Both the position numbers and the translations under genes were made by a program. This document shows positions 17,176 to 26,831 of a stretch of 54,792 bases of DNA, piece by piece (position 1 is the stretch's first letter; each line of letters opens with the position of its first letter). Below the pieces are notes generated by a model, which had not been told where the DNA came from, ran no database searches, and was given only the letters and a program-made list of their open reading frames with translations. Origin of the DNA: Bacteroidales bacterium (lineage in GTDB: Bacteria > Bacteroidota > Bacteroidia > Bacteroidales > JAIOZK01); assembly GCA_021738625.1 (NCBI GenBank), contig JAIPBS010000028.1, forward strand, positions 1-54,792, given 5' to 3'.

Positions 17176-17435
17176 TGTATAGAATTCTCTTCACCAAGTC
17201 AGCTGAAAAAGAGCTTTTTAAATTATCAAATCAAGAAATTGAACGAATTCTTAAAAAGATAAAATCATTATCCACAAACCCAAAACCTTCAGACGCCATA
17301 AAGCTCAAGGGTAAAATAGACCTTTGGAGAATAAGATCAGGAAAATATCGTATTGTTTACTCAATTATTAAAAAGAACCTTATTATTGAGATCGTTAGAA
17401 TCAGGCATCGTAAAGAGTCCTACCGAAATCTTTAA
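17175..17435 (+). CDS. RelE/ParE-family toxin
   Basis: The 86-residue protein has the RelE fold pattern: MYRILFTKSAEKELFKL at the start, the helix IERILKKIKSL, then KLKGKIDLWRIRSGKYRIVYSI with the conserved GxYR-I-VY core, and EIVRIRHRKESYRNL at the end. The terminal RIRHRKE...Y is the usual catalytic surface of RelE-type mRNA interferases. No frameshift is visible, so the module looks intact. It stands between a VapC relic and a repeat-rich intergenic region, a typical accessory site. Confidence 0.9.
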   Translation: MYRILFTKSAEKELFKLSNQEIERILKKIKSLSTNPKPSDAIKLKGKIDLWRIRSGKYRIVYSIIKKNLIIEIVRIRHRKESYRNL

Positions 17436-17502
17436 CCTTAATATCAAATAATTTACCTAAGGCTTTTTTCCCGGCAGCAGGGCAGTCAGAAACTCCAAAA
17501 CC

Positions 17503-17670
17503 CAATTACCAAAATTCAAAACTCCTACGTTAAGCAGGCCGTATTGGTCATTGGATTATACCGATTCGGAACAGGTTTGCAATGATTGACCTCCTGCTCC
17601 AATCGGTATAACTGAATCTAACAGAAAAATGTTTTGCATTTTTAGTAAGATTCAGTATATTTGGTAATTG
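17503..17670. repeat. 100-bp hairpin element, copy 1, with outer inverted repeat
   Basis: The core element spans 17557-17656. TATACCGATT (17557-17566) pairs with AATCGGTATA (17601-17610), and ACTGAATCT (17611-17619) pairs with AGATTCAGT (17648-17656), giving two adjacent stem-loops. Outside it, CAATTACCAAA (17503-17513) and TTTGGTAATTG (17660-17670) form a further perfect 11-bp inverted repeat. The 100-bp core aligns without gaps to 43731-43830 at about 80% identity by eye. There is no ORF in it. It fills the gap between the RelE-type toxin and aspS. Confidence 0.8.
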
Positions 17671-17709
17671 TAATTTATTTGTGATTTGATGCTTGTGATT
17701 TGTAATTTA
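17661..17709. repeat. heptamer array overlapping the 3' end of aspS
   Basis: Seven-base units read TTGGTAA, TTGTAAT, TTATTTG, TGATTTG, ATGCTTG, TGATTTG, TAATTTA. The array encodes the last dozen residues of AspRS ([10 protein letters not shown]), which look unlike the conserved enzyme. The period is clear although the units vary. Confidence 0.6.
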
Positions 17710-19450
17710 CAATCTTCAACCCCAATTCCTCCAACTGCTCCTCACTGATCCCTGAGGGCGAATCAATCATCACATCCCTTCCGGCATTGTTTTTCGGGAA
17801 GGCGATGGAATCGCGTATGGAATCGGAACCGCCAAACAGGGCAGCCAGTCGGTCGAAGCCAAGGGCAATGCCGCCATGCGGGGGAGCGCCGTATTCAAAG
17901 GCATTCATCAGGAAACCGAACTGGTTTTGGGCTTCTTCTTCGGTAAAGCCTAGCACCTGGAACATCTGCTTTTGCAAATCTTTGTTATGTATCCTTACGG
18001 AGCCGCCGCCAATCTCTACTCCATTGATCACCAGGTCGTAGGCATTGGCCCTAACAGAACCGGGATCATTCTCCAGTTTGTGCACATCTTCGGGTTTGGG
18101 AGAAGTGAAGGGATGGTGCATGGCGTAATATCTTTGGGTTTCTTCATCCCATTCCAAAAGGGGGAAATCGACCACCCAGAGCGGTTTGAAAATGCTGCGG
18201 TCGCGCAAATTCATGCGATTGCCCATTTCCAGGCGCAATTCGTTCATGGCAAAACGGGTAGCCTCAGTTTCTCCGGCAAGTATAAGTAATAAATCTCCTG
18301 GTTTTGCATTGCACTTTTCTGCCCATTCCTTCAGGTCAGCTTCGCTGTAAAATTTATCAACAGAGGATTTCAGGCTGCCGTCTTCATTATACTTTACATA
18401 AACCAAACCTTTGGCGCCCACCTGGGGTTTCTTCACAAAATCGGTGAGCTTGTCCAGGTCTTTCCTGGAATGGGAAGCACATCCTTCGGCACAAATGCCT
18501 ACAACCAGTTCAGCGCTGTCAAAAACCTTGAATCCTTTGCCCTGGGCAACCTCATTCAGTTCTACGAATTTCATCCCGAAACGGATATCGGGCTTGTCGG
18601 AGCCGTAATATTTCATGGCATCCTGGTAAGACATTCTGGGGAAATCTTCCACCTCAACATCTTTTACAACTTTGAATAAGTGTTTGGTCATACCCTCGAA
18701 AGTCTGCAGCACATCGTCCTGATCAACGAAGGACATCTCGCAGTCTATCTGGGTGAATTCAGGTTGACGGTCGGCCCGCAGGTCTTCATCACGAAAGCAT
18801 TTCACGATCTGATAATACTTATCATATCCCGAAACCATCAAAAGTTGTTTGAAAGTTTGTGGTGATTGCGGCAGGGCATAAAACTGACCCGGATTCATCC
18901 TTGAAGGCACCACAAAATCCCTCGCGCCTTCGGGGGTGGATTTGATCAGAACTGGGGTTTCAATTTCTATGAATTGCTGTGAATCGAGATACTTGCGGGT
19001 TTCCAATGCCAGGCGGTGGCGCAATTCCAGTTTGGTGCGCACCGTTTTTCGCCTTAAATCCAGGTAACGGTATTTCATGCGGAGCTCCTCTCCACCATCG
19101 GTTTCATCTTCGATGGTAAAGGGCGGGGTTTTGGAAGTATTCAGCACTTCAATCTTTTCGGGGATCACTTCAATTTCTCCTGTTGGAATGTTGGGATTTT
19201 TGGATGTTCTTTCTATGACTCTACCTTCCACCCGGATCACAAATTCACGGCCCATTTCCCTGACTTTTTTTACAAGCGAGGCTTCCGATTTTTCTTCTTC
19301 CAGAAAGATCTGGGTTATGCCGTAACGATCTCTCAAGTCAATCCAAATGAGAGCTCCTTTGTCGCGTATGCGTTGCACCCAGCCACTCAGTGTAACTTTT
19401 TTATTCAGGTCGTCTATCCGTAATTCTCCGCAGGTATGTGTTCTTAACAT
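17675..19450 (-). CDS. aspS: aspartyl-tRNA synthetase
   Basis: This class IIb synthetase charges tRNA-Asp (bacterial type, about 590 residues). The N-terminal OB-fold anticodon domain begins [19 protein letters not shown]. The catalytic domain shows motif 2 ([18 protein letters not shown]), the GAD insertion and motif 3 ([15 protein letters not shown]), followed by the [12 protein letters not shown] end typical of bacterial AspRS. I use the ATG at 19450; the longer frame adds 40 residues without family resemblance. The final [10 protein letters not shown] comes from a heptamer repeat array and is probably a neutral extension. Confidence 0.96.
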   Translation of the reverse strand: MLRTHTCGELRIDDLNKKVTLSGWVQRIRDKGALIWIDLRDRYGITQIFLEEEKSEASLVKKVREMGREFVIRVEGRVIERTSKNPNIPTGEIEVIPEKIEVLNTSKTPPFTIEDETDGGEELRMKYRYLDLRRKTVRTKLELRHRLALETRKYLDSQQFIEIETPVLIKSTPEGARDFVVPSRMNPGQFYALPQSPQTFKQLLMVSGYDKYYQIVKCFRDEDLRADRQPEFTQIDCEMSFVDQDDVLQTFEGMTKHLFKVVKDVEVEDFPRMSYQDAMKYYGSDKPDIRFGMKFVELNEVAQGKGFKVFDSAELVVGICAEGCASHSRKDLDKLTDFVKKPQVGAKGLVYVKYNEDGSLKSSVDKFYSEADLKEWAEKCNAKPGDLLLILAGETEATRFAMNELRLEMGNRMNLRDRSIFKPLWVVDFPLLEWDEETQRYYAMHHPFTSPKPEDVHKLENDPGSVRANAYDLVINGVEIGGGSVRIHNKDLQKQMFQVLGFTEEEAQNQFGFLMNAFEYGAPPHGGIALGFDRLAALFGGSDSIRDSIAFPKNNAGRDVMIDSPSGISEEQLEELGLKIVNYKSQASNHK

Positions 19451-19590
19451 TTTTAAAATATTGGTTTTTAGATTCAAGGGGGCAAAATTACGAAAAAGCG
19501 GATGAAAAGAGCTATTTTGTTCCAATCGCATTTTTTTGTTATATTTTACAAGCATAATCGCAATTTTCAACTAATTTTTGCAAATAGCTT

Positions 19591-20277
19591 TCAAACAAAC
19601 AAAAGACCTCCCCCGTCAAACAAAGGCCCGTCATACAATTCGATGATTTGAAAGCCCGCTTCCGAAACAAATTTTCTGATTTTATCTCCTTCCGAAAAAT
19701 GATGCAGACTTCCGGTAACAAAAAGCTTGTTTTCCTCAACACCGCAACATCCTCCAATGAATCCGTGTTTTTGTCCCGGAAGAATGATCTCATCGGGTGT
19801 TACACATAAAACATCCAAACCATACCTGAGTATGGTTTTGTGGATTCCCTCATCGGAAGTGATAAATTTTTTGTTTCCCAGGGGAGCAATATTACACCTG
19901 GCATAACCCTGGTTTACGTGGATCAGTTCGGCGTCCGCTGCAAACTCAGTAATTCCTGAATCGGTATACCGGAAATTATGGATCAAAAGATCATCCGAAA
20001 AAACTGCATTGTATAAGGCAGTTCCGGGATATCTGGCACCAACGGGCATTTCGCCTTCTATAAAATCAATGTGATGTTTTTGCAATGCTTTTTTAAAATA
20101 TTCAGGCAGGTTGGGCGCCACAATCAGCCTGTCCATGATTTTACAAAAGAAAATGTCGGGATGGCCGGAAATGGATTCATAAACGATATTCTCTGTTTTC
20201 AGAAAAACGCAATTTGAAAATTTTCCGAGTTCAGTTTTTGCCTCATCCGGGATCCGTTGATCTGCGATAGCGATCAT
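19591..20277 (-). CDS. DUF6873 family protein (GME-fold-like)
   Basis: The 228-residue cytoplasmic protein shows HPDIFFCKI, GYARCNIAPLG, SDEGIHKTI, HGFIGGCCGV and LFDGGGLLFV. These repeated short motifs with Asp/Glu, His and Cys resemble the pentein, or guanidine-modifying-enzyme, fold. I recall the family as DUF6873, with no established reaction. Many members sit in ordinary operons in Firmicutes and Bacteroidota. It starts 20 nt after the TlpA-like lipoprotein on the same strand, so they may share a transcript. No substrate can be named. Confidence 0.7.
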   Translation of the reverse strand: MIAIADQRIPDEAKTELGKFSNCVFLKTENIVYESISGHPDIFFCKIMDRLIVAPNLPEYFKKALQKHHIDFIEGEMPVGARYPGTALYNAVFSDDLLIHNFRYTDSGITEFAADAELIHVNQGYARCNIAPLGNKKFITSDEGIHKTILRYGLDVLCVTPDEIILPGQKHGFIGGCCGVEENKLFVTGSLHHFSEGDKIRKFVSEAGFQIIELYDGPLFDGGGLLFV

Positions 20278-20297
20278 GGAAACAACTTTTATACCGC

Positions 20298-21422
20298 TTA
20301 ATCCAGCAGTTCGGAAATCTTTTCCCGCAAGGCTTCCTCTCTCAGGTTTTTTGCAATTATTTTACCTTCCGGACCGATCAAAATGCTATGTGGGATGGAT
20401 CTGACCCCATAAAGGTCGGCAGCCGCATTGTCCCAACCCTGCAAATCGCTTACATGGGTCCAGGTCAGATTGTCTGTTTCTATCGCCTCCAGCCATTTAT
20501 CCATTTTGGTATCGAGCGAAACCCCGAACACATCAAATCCTTTTTCATTATAATCCTGATAAACGGCAACCACATTGGGATTTTCCCTGCGGCAAGGCCC
20601 ACACCAGGAAGCCCAGAAATCCACCAGTAAATACCCATCACCAATTTCACTGGAAAGTTTTATGGTATCTCCATCAGGATTGGTCATGGCAAAATCGACA
20701 AAGGGCTGGCCAATGTCAACGCGTTTTAAGGTGGCAATCCTTTCATTAAGTCTTTCAACATATTCGGTTTCGGAAATTTTTTCAGAAAAACCGGAAGTCA
20801 CCGAATCCAGCTCAGGCAGATCAAAGAAGTATGCCCTTCTGTAAATAATATAGGGTGACACCACACTTTCGTTGTATTGGGTAGCAAATTCAATCAGGAA
20901 ATTTTTCTGTGCATTCTCAAGCTCATCAAACATGGAGTCTGCTTTAGCCATTTTCACTGCATCATTCTGTTCCCTGGCAGGCTGATAAAACTTCTCGTAT
21001 ATATATCCGCTCTGCTGGTTGAAGCTGTCCATAACAGCCACGTATTCATTGTAGATCGCATGACTGGTTGATCCTTCAACCTTCAGGTCGGCCAAACCGG
21101 TGCTGTCAACGATCAACTCAATTTTAATTTCACCGGGCTCAACAAACAGCGGTTGATAGCCCTCTACTTCCTTTAGGTTTATGTAAAACAATTCGGGATA
21201 ATCCAGGCTGTCTTCAAATCTGAAACCTTCAGCAGTAATATGATCCGTGTAATGCGCCTGGAATTCACGATCGACAAATTTACCCAGGCTGACTTCGCCT
21301 TCAACTTTTCCGGTTATTGTTCCTTGTATATCAAATTTTCCTTTTCCTTCTTTATTGTTTTTTTCACTGCATGCAGCAAATAAAACAACCAATGCAATTA
21401 TTGACAGATGTTTAGCTTTCAT
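20298..21422 (-). CDS. TlpA-like thioredoxin lipoprotein with DUF4369 domain
   Basis: The protein has a lipoprotein signal with lipobox LFAAC (Cys18). An N-terminal beta domain of the DUF4369 type (about 28-120, GKFDIQGTITGKVEGEVSLG) is followed by a helical linker. The C-terminal AhpC/TSA-thioredoxin domain has the redox motif WCGPC (Cys274 and Cys277) and a cis-Pro loop VRSIPHSILI. It is a periplasmic thiol-disulphide oxidoreductase tethered to a membrane. The 374-residue layout is very common in Bacteroidota. It follows mreD by about 50 nt. Its partners are not known. Confidence 0.92.
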   Translation of the reverse strand: MKAKHLSIIALVVLFAACSEKNNKEGKGKFDIQGTITGKVEGEVSLGKFVDREFQAHYTDHITAEGFRFEDSLDYPELFYINLKEVEGYQPLFVEPGEIKIELIVDSTGLADLKVEGSTSHAIYNEYVAVMDSFNQQSGYIYEKFYQPAREQNDAVKMAKADSMFDELENAQKNFLIEFATQYNESVVSPYIIYRRAYFFDLPELDSVTSGFSEKISETEYVERLNERIATLKRVDIGQPFVDFAMTNPDGDTIKLSSEIGDGYLLVDFWASWCGPCRRENPNVVAVYQDYNEKGFDVFGVSLDTKMDKWLEAIETDNLTWTHVSDLQGWDNAAADLYGVRSIPHSILIGPEGKIIAKNLREEALREKISELLD

Positions 21423-21474
21423 AACTCTCTTTTAATATTTACTGCAATGATAGGAAATTCTTTTCAAAACCGAT

Positions 21475-21990
21475 TTATTTCTTTCCCCTGTTAAAAATGT
21501 ATTGGCTGAGAATGATGATCACCATTGTGAGCAAAGCGCTCAGAATGGCATTTGTTAAGGTGATGAAAAAATGACTGAATTTAAAGGCTTCCAGAAAGAA
21601 TACCAGGATATGATGAACCAGCACCAGCACGCCTGCATAAACAAAAAACCAACGAAACCCGAAATCCCTGATGACAGGTTTCATACCGGGTTCAATCTCG
21701 CGGTTTCGGCTAAGCGCAGTAATCAAACCCGGCCGCATCCAGGCAATAAATACAGTGGCGGCCATGTTCATACCCATGGTTTTCATGAAAATATCTATAC
21801 AAAAGCCCATTAGGAAAGCCGACATCAAAAGTAGCCAGCGTGGTGTTTCCAGTGGAAGCAGGATGACAAACAAAACATACAGGTATGGATTCACATAGCC
21901 GAATAAATCAATCCTGTTAAGCAACAATACCTGCAGCAACACCAGAAAGATAAAACGAAAGAAATTGATATAAACGTCCCGGCTAGTCAT
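21475..21990 (-). CDS. mreD: rod shape-determining protein MreD
   Basis: This inner-membrane component of the elongasome has about five or six hydrophobic segments in 171 residues (YLYVLFVILLPLETPRWLLL, FLMGFCIDIF). The motif LLPLETPR followed by a G-x-x-x-D-x-F helix is typical of Bacteroidota MreD. It overlaps mreC by 8 nt, indicating translational coupling. In many Bacteroidota the next genes are mrdA (PBP2) and rodA, but here a TlpA-like lipoprotein follows. Confidence 0.92.
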   Translation of the reverse strand: MTSRDVYINFFRFIFLVLLQVLLLNRIDLFGYVNPYLYVLFVILLPLETPRWLLLMSAFLMGFCIDIFMKTMGMNMAATVFIAWMRPGLITALSRNREIEPGMKPVIRDFGFRWFFVYAGVLVLVHHILVFFLEAFKFSHFFITLTNAILSALLTMVIIILSQYIFNRGKK

Positions 21991-22798
21991 TCAGCAATTC
22001 CTCCTGCAGTTTTTTAATTTCCTCACCGGCAAGGTTTTGGATTACATATACATGGGTCAGGCTATTAAAATCGGTTGCAAAACGGATCCTTGCCTTATTC
22101 AGATTGGCCTCCTCATGATCATAATATACATCCACATATCCGATTGTAATTCCTTTTGGATATAAAAAGGAATAACCACTGCTTATGATGGTATCCCCTT
22201 GCTGAAGTTCAATGTGGGTAGGTATATCCTCCAATATTCCATAACGGTAGTCGCCCGTTTCCCAGCGAATGTTTGCAAGCTGGTTGTTCTTTTTGATCAT
22301 AGCGCTAACCTTGCTGTCTTTGTGCAGCATCGACATAATGGCGGCATAGTTCTCCGAAGCTACCGTTACCACTCCAACGATGCCTTCTTCTGAAATTACG
22401 CCCATATCCTGTTCAATGCCGTGCTTTCGGCCCTTGTTAATCACAATATAGTTTGCATTTCGGTGGACCGAATTATTGATCACTTCAGCAGCCGTATATT
22501 TGTAAATGCTATCCACAAAAAAGAAGTTGGTATCCGTAATGAATACGGAAGACTTCAATTGATTGCGCAGGTGCGCATTTTCTTTGGCCAGATTGGCATT
22601 TTGCTCCTGCAACGAAAAATAATCCGAAACCTCATCACTGAACTGTGTTAGCGAGCCTGTAAGATCTCCTGTTGCTTGCAGTGCAACTGAATTGTGATAA
22701 TGATTGTAATTGAACAGCACGATCAGGGAAGCGGTTTCCAGCAAAAGAAAGAGAAAGAAAAAATAGTTTTTTATTAAGAATGCCAGAAAAAAGCGCAT
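21983..22798 (-). CDS. mreC: rod shape-determining protein MreC
   Basis: MreC is a bitopic periplasmic scaffold linking MreB to the cell-wall synthesis enzymes. It has one N-terminal membrane helix (about 10-30), a coiled-coil region with FSDEVSDYFSLQEQNANLAKENAHL, and the double beta-barrel domain (INKGRKHGIEQDMGVISEEG, VVTVASENYAAIMSMLHKDS). The length of 271 is usual. It lies 2 nt from the mreB stop and overlaps mreD. Confidence 0.95.
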   Translation of the reverse strand: MRFFLAFLIKNYFFFLFLLLETASLIVLFNYNHYHNSVALQATGDLTGSLTQFSDEVSDYFSLQEQNANLAKENAHLRNQLKSSVFITDTNFFFVDSIYKYTAAEVINNSVHRNANYIVINKGRKHGIEQDMGVISEEGIVGVVTVASENYAAIMSMLHKDSKVSAMIKKNNQLANIRWETGDYRYGILEDIPTHIELQQGDTIISSGYSFLYPKGITIGYVDVYYDHEEANLNKARIRFATDFNSLTHVYVIQNLAGEEIKKLQEELLND

Positions 22799-22800
22799 AA

Positions 22801-23823
22801 TTATTTAATTAAGAATGGGAACTTGTCGAAATTTTTCAAAGCAATTCCGGTTCCCCTGGCCACTGCCCTCAACGGATCCTCCGCCACATGCACCGGCAAC
22901 TTTGTCTTCAGATGCAGCCGTTCGGCCAGGCTCCTGAGCATGGAGCCACCGCCTGCCAGATAGATCCCTGTCCGATAGATGTCGGCAGACAGCTCGGGAG
23001 GTGTGTTCTCAAGAGCGTTCAGCACAGCCGTTTCGATCTTGGAAATGGATTTATCCAGGGCATGAGCGATTTCGGCATAGCTCACCGTGATCTCCTTGGG
23101 GATGCCGGTGAGCATGTCGCGCCCGTGGACAGGGTAGTCATCGGGCGGGTTTTCAATCTCGGTCATGGCAGCGCCCACTTCAATCTTGATACGCTCTGCC
23201 GAACGTTCACCGATGCTGATGTTGTGCTGCTTGCGCATATACTCAACAATGTCCATAGTGAAATCGTCACCAGCAATTCGGATAGACTTGTTATTTACAA
23301 TTCCGCCCAAGGCGATCACAGCAATTTCCGAGGTACCGCCTCCGATATCGATCACCATGTTTCCGGTAGGTTCCAGCACGTCAATCCCAATGCCAATAGC
23401 TGCTGCCATAGGTTCATGAATCAACCGCACCTCTTTGGCGCCGGCCTGTTCGGCAGAATCTTTCACCGCTCTTTCTTCCACTTCGGTGATACCTGAAGGG
23501 ATACAGATCACCATTTTCAAGGCAGGTGGGAACAGGCTGTTTTTGTTTCCGATCATTTTGATAAATTCCCGGATCATGAATTCCGCAGACTGAAAATCGG
23601 CAATAACACCATCTTTCAACGGGCGAATCGTTTTGATGTTCTCGTGGGTTTTGCCATGCATCATCATGGCCCTTTTTCCAACAGCAATCACTTTTCCGGT
23701 ATCCCGTTCGATGGCTATTATGGAAGGTTCGTCAACCACCACTTTGTCATTGTATATGATAATTGTATTGGCAGTTCCAAGGTCAATCGCAATCTCCTTG
23801 GTTAAAAAAGAAAATAATCCCAT
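22801..23823 (-). CDS. mreB: rod shape-determining protein MreB (actin homologue)
   Basis: This cytoskeletal ATPase directs lateral wall synthesis. The phosphate-1 motif IDLGTANTIIIY, phosphate-2 motif IDIGGGTSEIAV and the adenosine motif LAGGGSMLRSL are all present. The length of 340 is normal. It heads the mreB-mreC-mreD group and follows purH by 44 nt, a common Bacteroidota order. Presence of mreBCD suggests a rod-shaped cell. Confidence 0.97.
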   Translation of the reverse strand: MGLFSFLTKEIAIDLGTANTIIIYNDKVVVDEPSIIAIERDTGKVIAVGKRAMMMHGKTHENIKTIRPLKDGVIADFQSAEFMIREFIKMIGNKNSLFPPALKMVICIPSGITEVEERAVKDSAEQAGAKEVRLIHEPMAAAIGIGIDVLEPTGNMVIDIGGGTSEIAVIALGGIVNNKSIRIAGDDFTMDIVEYMRKQHNISIGERSAERIKIEVGAAMTEIENPPDDYPVHGRDMLTGIPKEITVSYAEIAHALDKSISKIETAVLNALENTPPELSADIYRTGIYLAGGGSMLRSLAERLHLKTKLPVHVAEDPLRAVARGTGIALKNFDKFPFLIK

Positions 23824-23867
23824 CTCTCTGTTTTAGTTAATGTTTCTATAACGTAAAAACTCCCGTA

Positions 23868-25418
23868 TTAATGTTTGAAATGCCTGGTTCCTGTAAAAAC
23901 CATAGCAATACCGTGTTCATTGCAGTAGTCAATCGATTCCTGGTCACGCACTGAACCGCCGGGCTGGATCACGGCTGTAACTCCGGCCTTAGCAGCGATC
24001 TCAACCGAATCGGCAAAAGGAAAAAAGGCATCAGAGGCCATCACTGCACCGTTCAGTTCATGTTCAAATTCATTTGATTTGACGATGGCCTGTTTCAATG
24101 CATCAACCCTTGAGGTTTGCCCCACCCCGCTTGCGATCAACTGTTTGTTTTTTGAAAGAACGATTGCATTTGATTTCGAATGCTTTACGATCTTATTGGC
24201 AAACAACAGGTCGTCCTTTTCCCTTTCTTCGGGTTTTCTGGTGGTTACCACCTTCAGATCATCACCGCCTTCAACGCGCCTGTCTTTGTCCTGAACCAAT
24301 GCTCCGTTTAATGCACTCCTGAACAACTGATCTTGAAAAGCATGCGAATTTCTGCGCAAAATTATTCTATTTTTCTTCGATTTCAGTAATTCAAGAGCAG
24401 AATTTTCATAATCAGGTGCTAAAATAATTTCAAAGAAAAGTTTGTTGATCTCTTCCGCAGTGTTTTCATCCAGTTTTTGATTGGTGATCAAAACACCGCC
24501 AAAGGCCGAGATAGGATCCCCGGCCAGGGCATCCCGGTAGGCGTCGGTAAGTTTATCACGACAAGCCAGCCCACAGGCATTGTTGTGTTTCAGAATGGCA
24601 AAGACGCTTTCTTCAAAATCATGGATCAGATAAATGGCAGCATCAATATCCAGCAAATTGTTGTAAGAGATTTCCTTTCCGTGCAGTTGGGTAAAAACCC
24701 TTTCAAGATCACCAAAGAAAAATCCTTTCTGATGGGGATTTTCACCATACCTCAGTGTTTTGCTTCCGGCCAGGCTCTGCTTGAATATTGGAAGGCCGAT
24801 GTCCCGGTTGAAATAATTGAAGATCGCCGTATCATAGTGCGAAGAAACATGGAAAGCCTTTGCAGCAAAGGCTTTACGGTCTTCAATGATGCTGCTTCCC
24901 TTCTTTTCATTCAAGAGATCAAGCAAAGCAAAATAGTCCTCAGGGGAGGAAACCGTGAGAACATCTTTGTAATTCTTGGCTGCGGCACGTATCAGTGAAA
25001 TGCCGCCTATATCGATCTTTTCGATGATCTCTTGCTCATCAGTGGTTTTTTGAATAGTTTCTTCGAATGGATACAAATTCACAATTACCAGATCTATCTC
25101 AGGGATCACAAATTCTTTCATCTCATCAAGATCTTCCGGTTCATTTCTCCTGGCAAGGATACCGCCGAAAACTTTAGGATGTAAAGTTTTTACCCTGCCC
25201 CCCAGAATGGGAGGATAACCCGTTAGGGCTTCCACACTTTCTACCGGAACACCCATTTCCTGAATGAATTTGTAGGTTCCCCCGGTCGAGTAAATCCTGA
25301 TATCCAGGTCATGCAGTTTTTTGATAAGCGATTCAAGTCCATCTTTATAAAAAACCGAGATCAATGCATTTTTAATTTTTTTCAAAGCTTCTAAGGATTT
25401 GATTTTGAGAATCTGCAA
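23868..25418 (-). CDS. purH: bifunctional AICAR transformylase / IMP cyclohydrolase
   Basis: PurH carries out the last two steps of IMP synthesis. The N-terminal MGS-like cyclohydrolase domain has STGGTYKFIQEMGVPVESV and GGRVKTLHPKVFGGIL. The C-terminal transformylase domain has RYGENPHQKGFFFG, KHNNACGLA and AVMASDAFFPFADSVE, the last holding the conserved SDAFFPF. The N-terminus has about a dozen residues before KKIKNALISVFYKDG, where many homologues begin; no better ATG is available. The length of 516 agrees with the family. Confidence 0.97.
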   Translation of the reverse strand: MQILKIKSLEALKKIKNALISVFYKDGLESLIKKLHDLDIRIYSTGGTYKFIQEMGVPVESVEALTGYPPILGGRVKTLHPKVFGGILARRNEPEDLDEMKEFVIPEIDLVIVNLYPFEETIQKTTDEQEIIEKIDIGGISLIRAAAKNYKDVLTVSSPEDYFALLDLLNEKKGSSIIEDRKAFAAKAFHVSSHYDTAIFNYFNRDIGLPIFKQSLAGSKTLRYGENPHQKGFFFGDLERVFTQLHGKEISYNNLLDIDAAIYLIHDFEESVFAILKHNNACGLACRDKLTDAYRDALAGDPISAFGGVLITNQKLDENTAEEINKLFFEIILAPDYENSALELLKSKKNRIILRRNSHAFQDQLFRSALNGALVQDKDRRVEGGDDLKVVTTRKPEEREKDDLLFANKIVKHSKSNAIVLSKNKQLIASGVGQTSRVDALKQAIVKSNEFEHELNGAVMASDAFFPFADSVEIAAKAGVTAVIQPGGSVRDQESIDYCNEHGIAMVFTGTRHFKH

Positions 25419-25507
25419 GTTTATTAAAAATCAAGTCAAGAAGCAACTTATTCCTCCTGAATTTTATGGGGATTTGCTTAACTTTACAAAATGCTTTTTC
25501 ATAATAA

Positions 25508-26767
25508 ATGATGAGGAAACTATTTTTAATATTAAAACTGATACGTGAAAGTTATTTATTTGCTTTTCAGGCAATCATAATGAATAAAACCCGAACGATC
25601 CTATCGTTGCTGGGGCTTACCATCGGTATTTTCTGCATCATTTCGGTTTTCACTGTTTTTGACAGCATGGAAAATTCCATTCGGGGTGAGATTGAATCCC
25701 TGGGTGACAATGTGGTTTTCATTCAAAAATGGCCATGGGCCATGGGTGGAAATTATCCCTGGTGGAAATATTACAAGCGTCCGGAGCCTGACCTTGACGA
25801 CATGAAACAAGTCCAACGGCGAAGCACTGCGGCTCAGGCAACTGCTTATTTTGTCAACATCAGCAGACAGGTCAAATACAGAAACAAAAGTATAGAAAAC
25901 GTTCCCATAATCGCTGTTACACAGGAATATAGTCTGGTGATGCCGTTCGAGCTGCAATACGGCCGGTATTTCACCCCGGTTGAAACCCTGGGCGGCGCCA
26001 ATTCAGTCATCCTTGGCAGTCGTGTAGCCGATAACCTGTTTGGCAACAGGGAAAGAGCCCTGGGAAAAAAAATCACCATCTTCGGAATGAAACTCATTGT
26101 GATCGGCGTAATGAAAGAGGAAGGGGAAGACATGTTCGGAAATACACCCGACGACGAAGTAATCATTCCGATCAATTTTGCAAGAAATGTGATTGATTTG
26201 AGAAACATCTCCGCAACCATTGCCGTGCGTGCCAAACCAAATATTTCAAATTTACAGCTCAAAGATGAATTGACCGGCATTATGCGAACCGTGCATAAAC
26301 TGAAACCAAAAGCTGAAAACGATTTTGCCATCAATGAAACCGATATCATCAGCAAGGGATTCGACAGGATTTTCAGCCAGATCGCGCTGGTAGGTTGGAT
26401 CATCGGCGGGTTTTCGCTGTTGGTGGGCGGTTTTGGCATTGCCAATATCATGTTCGTGTCGGTTAAGGAACGAACAAGTCAAATTGGAATACAGAAATCA
26501 CTTGGTGCAAAAAATTATTTCATCCTGCTCCAGTTTTTATTTGAAGCTATGTTTTTGAGTTTATTTGGCGGAGTGCTTGGATTGATTATTATTTATATTT
26601 TAACACTGGTGGTATCAAATACGCTTGGTTTTGAACTGATCCTGACGGGAACAAACATCCTGATCGGATTGCTCGTTTCGGGTCTGATTGGGCTGATATC
26701 CGGCATTGCACCCGCTTATTCAGCATCCAGGCTGGATCCGGTTGAAGCCATGCGCTCAACTTTTTAA
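25508..26767 (+). CDS. ABC transporter permease, MacB/FtsX type
   Basis: The protein has the four-helix FtsX-like arrangement: an N-terminal membrane helix (about 28-50, TILSLLGLTIGIFCIISVF), a large periplasmic domain (about 60-270) and three C-terminal helices. VKERTSQIGIQKSLGAK is the cytoplasmic coupling helix typical of MacB-type permeases, and ISGIAPAYSASRLDPVEAMR is the usual C-terminal end. No ATPase or membrane-fusion gene adjoins it in the window, so its partner subunits must be elsewhere. A TAACTTTA box at 25479-25486 could be its -7 element. The substrate is unknown. Confidence 0.9.
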   Translation: MMRKLFLILKLIRESYLFAFQAIIMNKTRTILSLLGLTIGIFCIISVFTVFDSMENSIRGEIESLGDNVVFIQKWPWAMGGNYPWWKYYKRPEPDLDDMKQVQRRSTAAQATAYFVNISRQVKYRNKSIENVPIIAVTQEYSLVMPFELQYGRYFTPVETLGGANSVILGSRVADNLFGNRERALGKKITIFGMKLIVIGVMKEEGEDMFGNTPDDEVIIPINFARNVIDLRNISATIAVRAKPNISNLQLKDELTGIMRTVHKLKPKAENDFAINETDIISKGFDRIFSQIALVGWIIGGFSLLVGGFGIANIMFVSVKERTSQIGIQKSLGAKNYFILLQFLFEAMFLSLFGGVLGLIIIYILTLVVSNTLGFELILTGTNILIGLLVSGLIGLISGIAPAYSASRLDPVEAMRSTF

Positions 26768-26773
26768 ATTTCG

Positions 26774-26781
26774 TATCTTCG
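26774..26781 (+). promoter_or_regulatory. candidate -7 box before recJ
   Basis: TATCTTCG differs by one base from TAnnTTTG and lies just after the permease stop, 51 nt before the recJ ATG. It suggests recJ can be transcribed independently. Confidence 0.35.
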
Positions 26782-26831
26782 CAATATATCAGAAGGTAAT
26801 TTGTTAATAAAATAAAAATTTGCCCAATAAA

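Noticed and set aside
16985..17182. Alternative 65-codon frame over the antitoxin
   Set aside because: The frame at 16990 gives an antitoxin-like protein coupled to the toxin; the alternative is an out-of-frame shadow.
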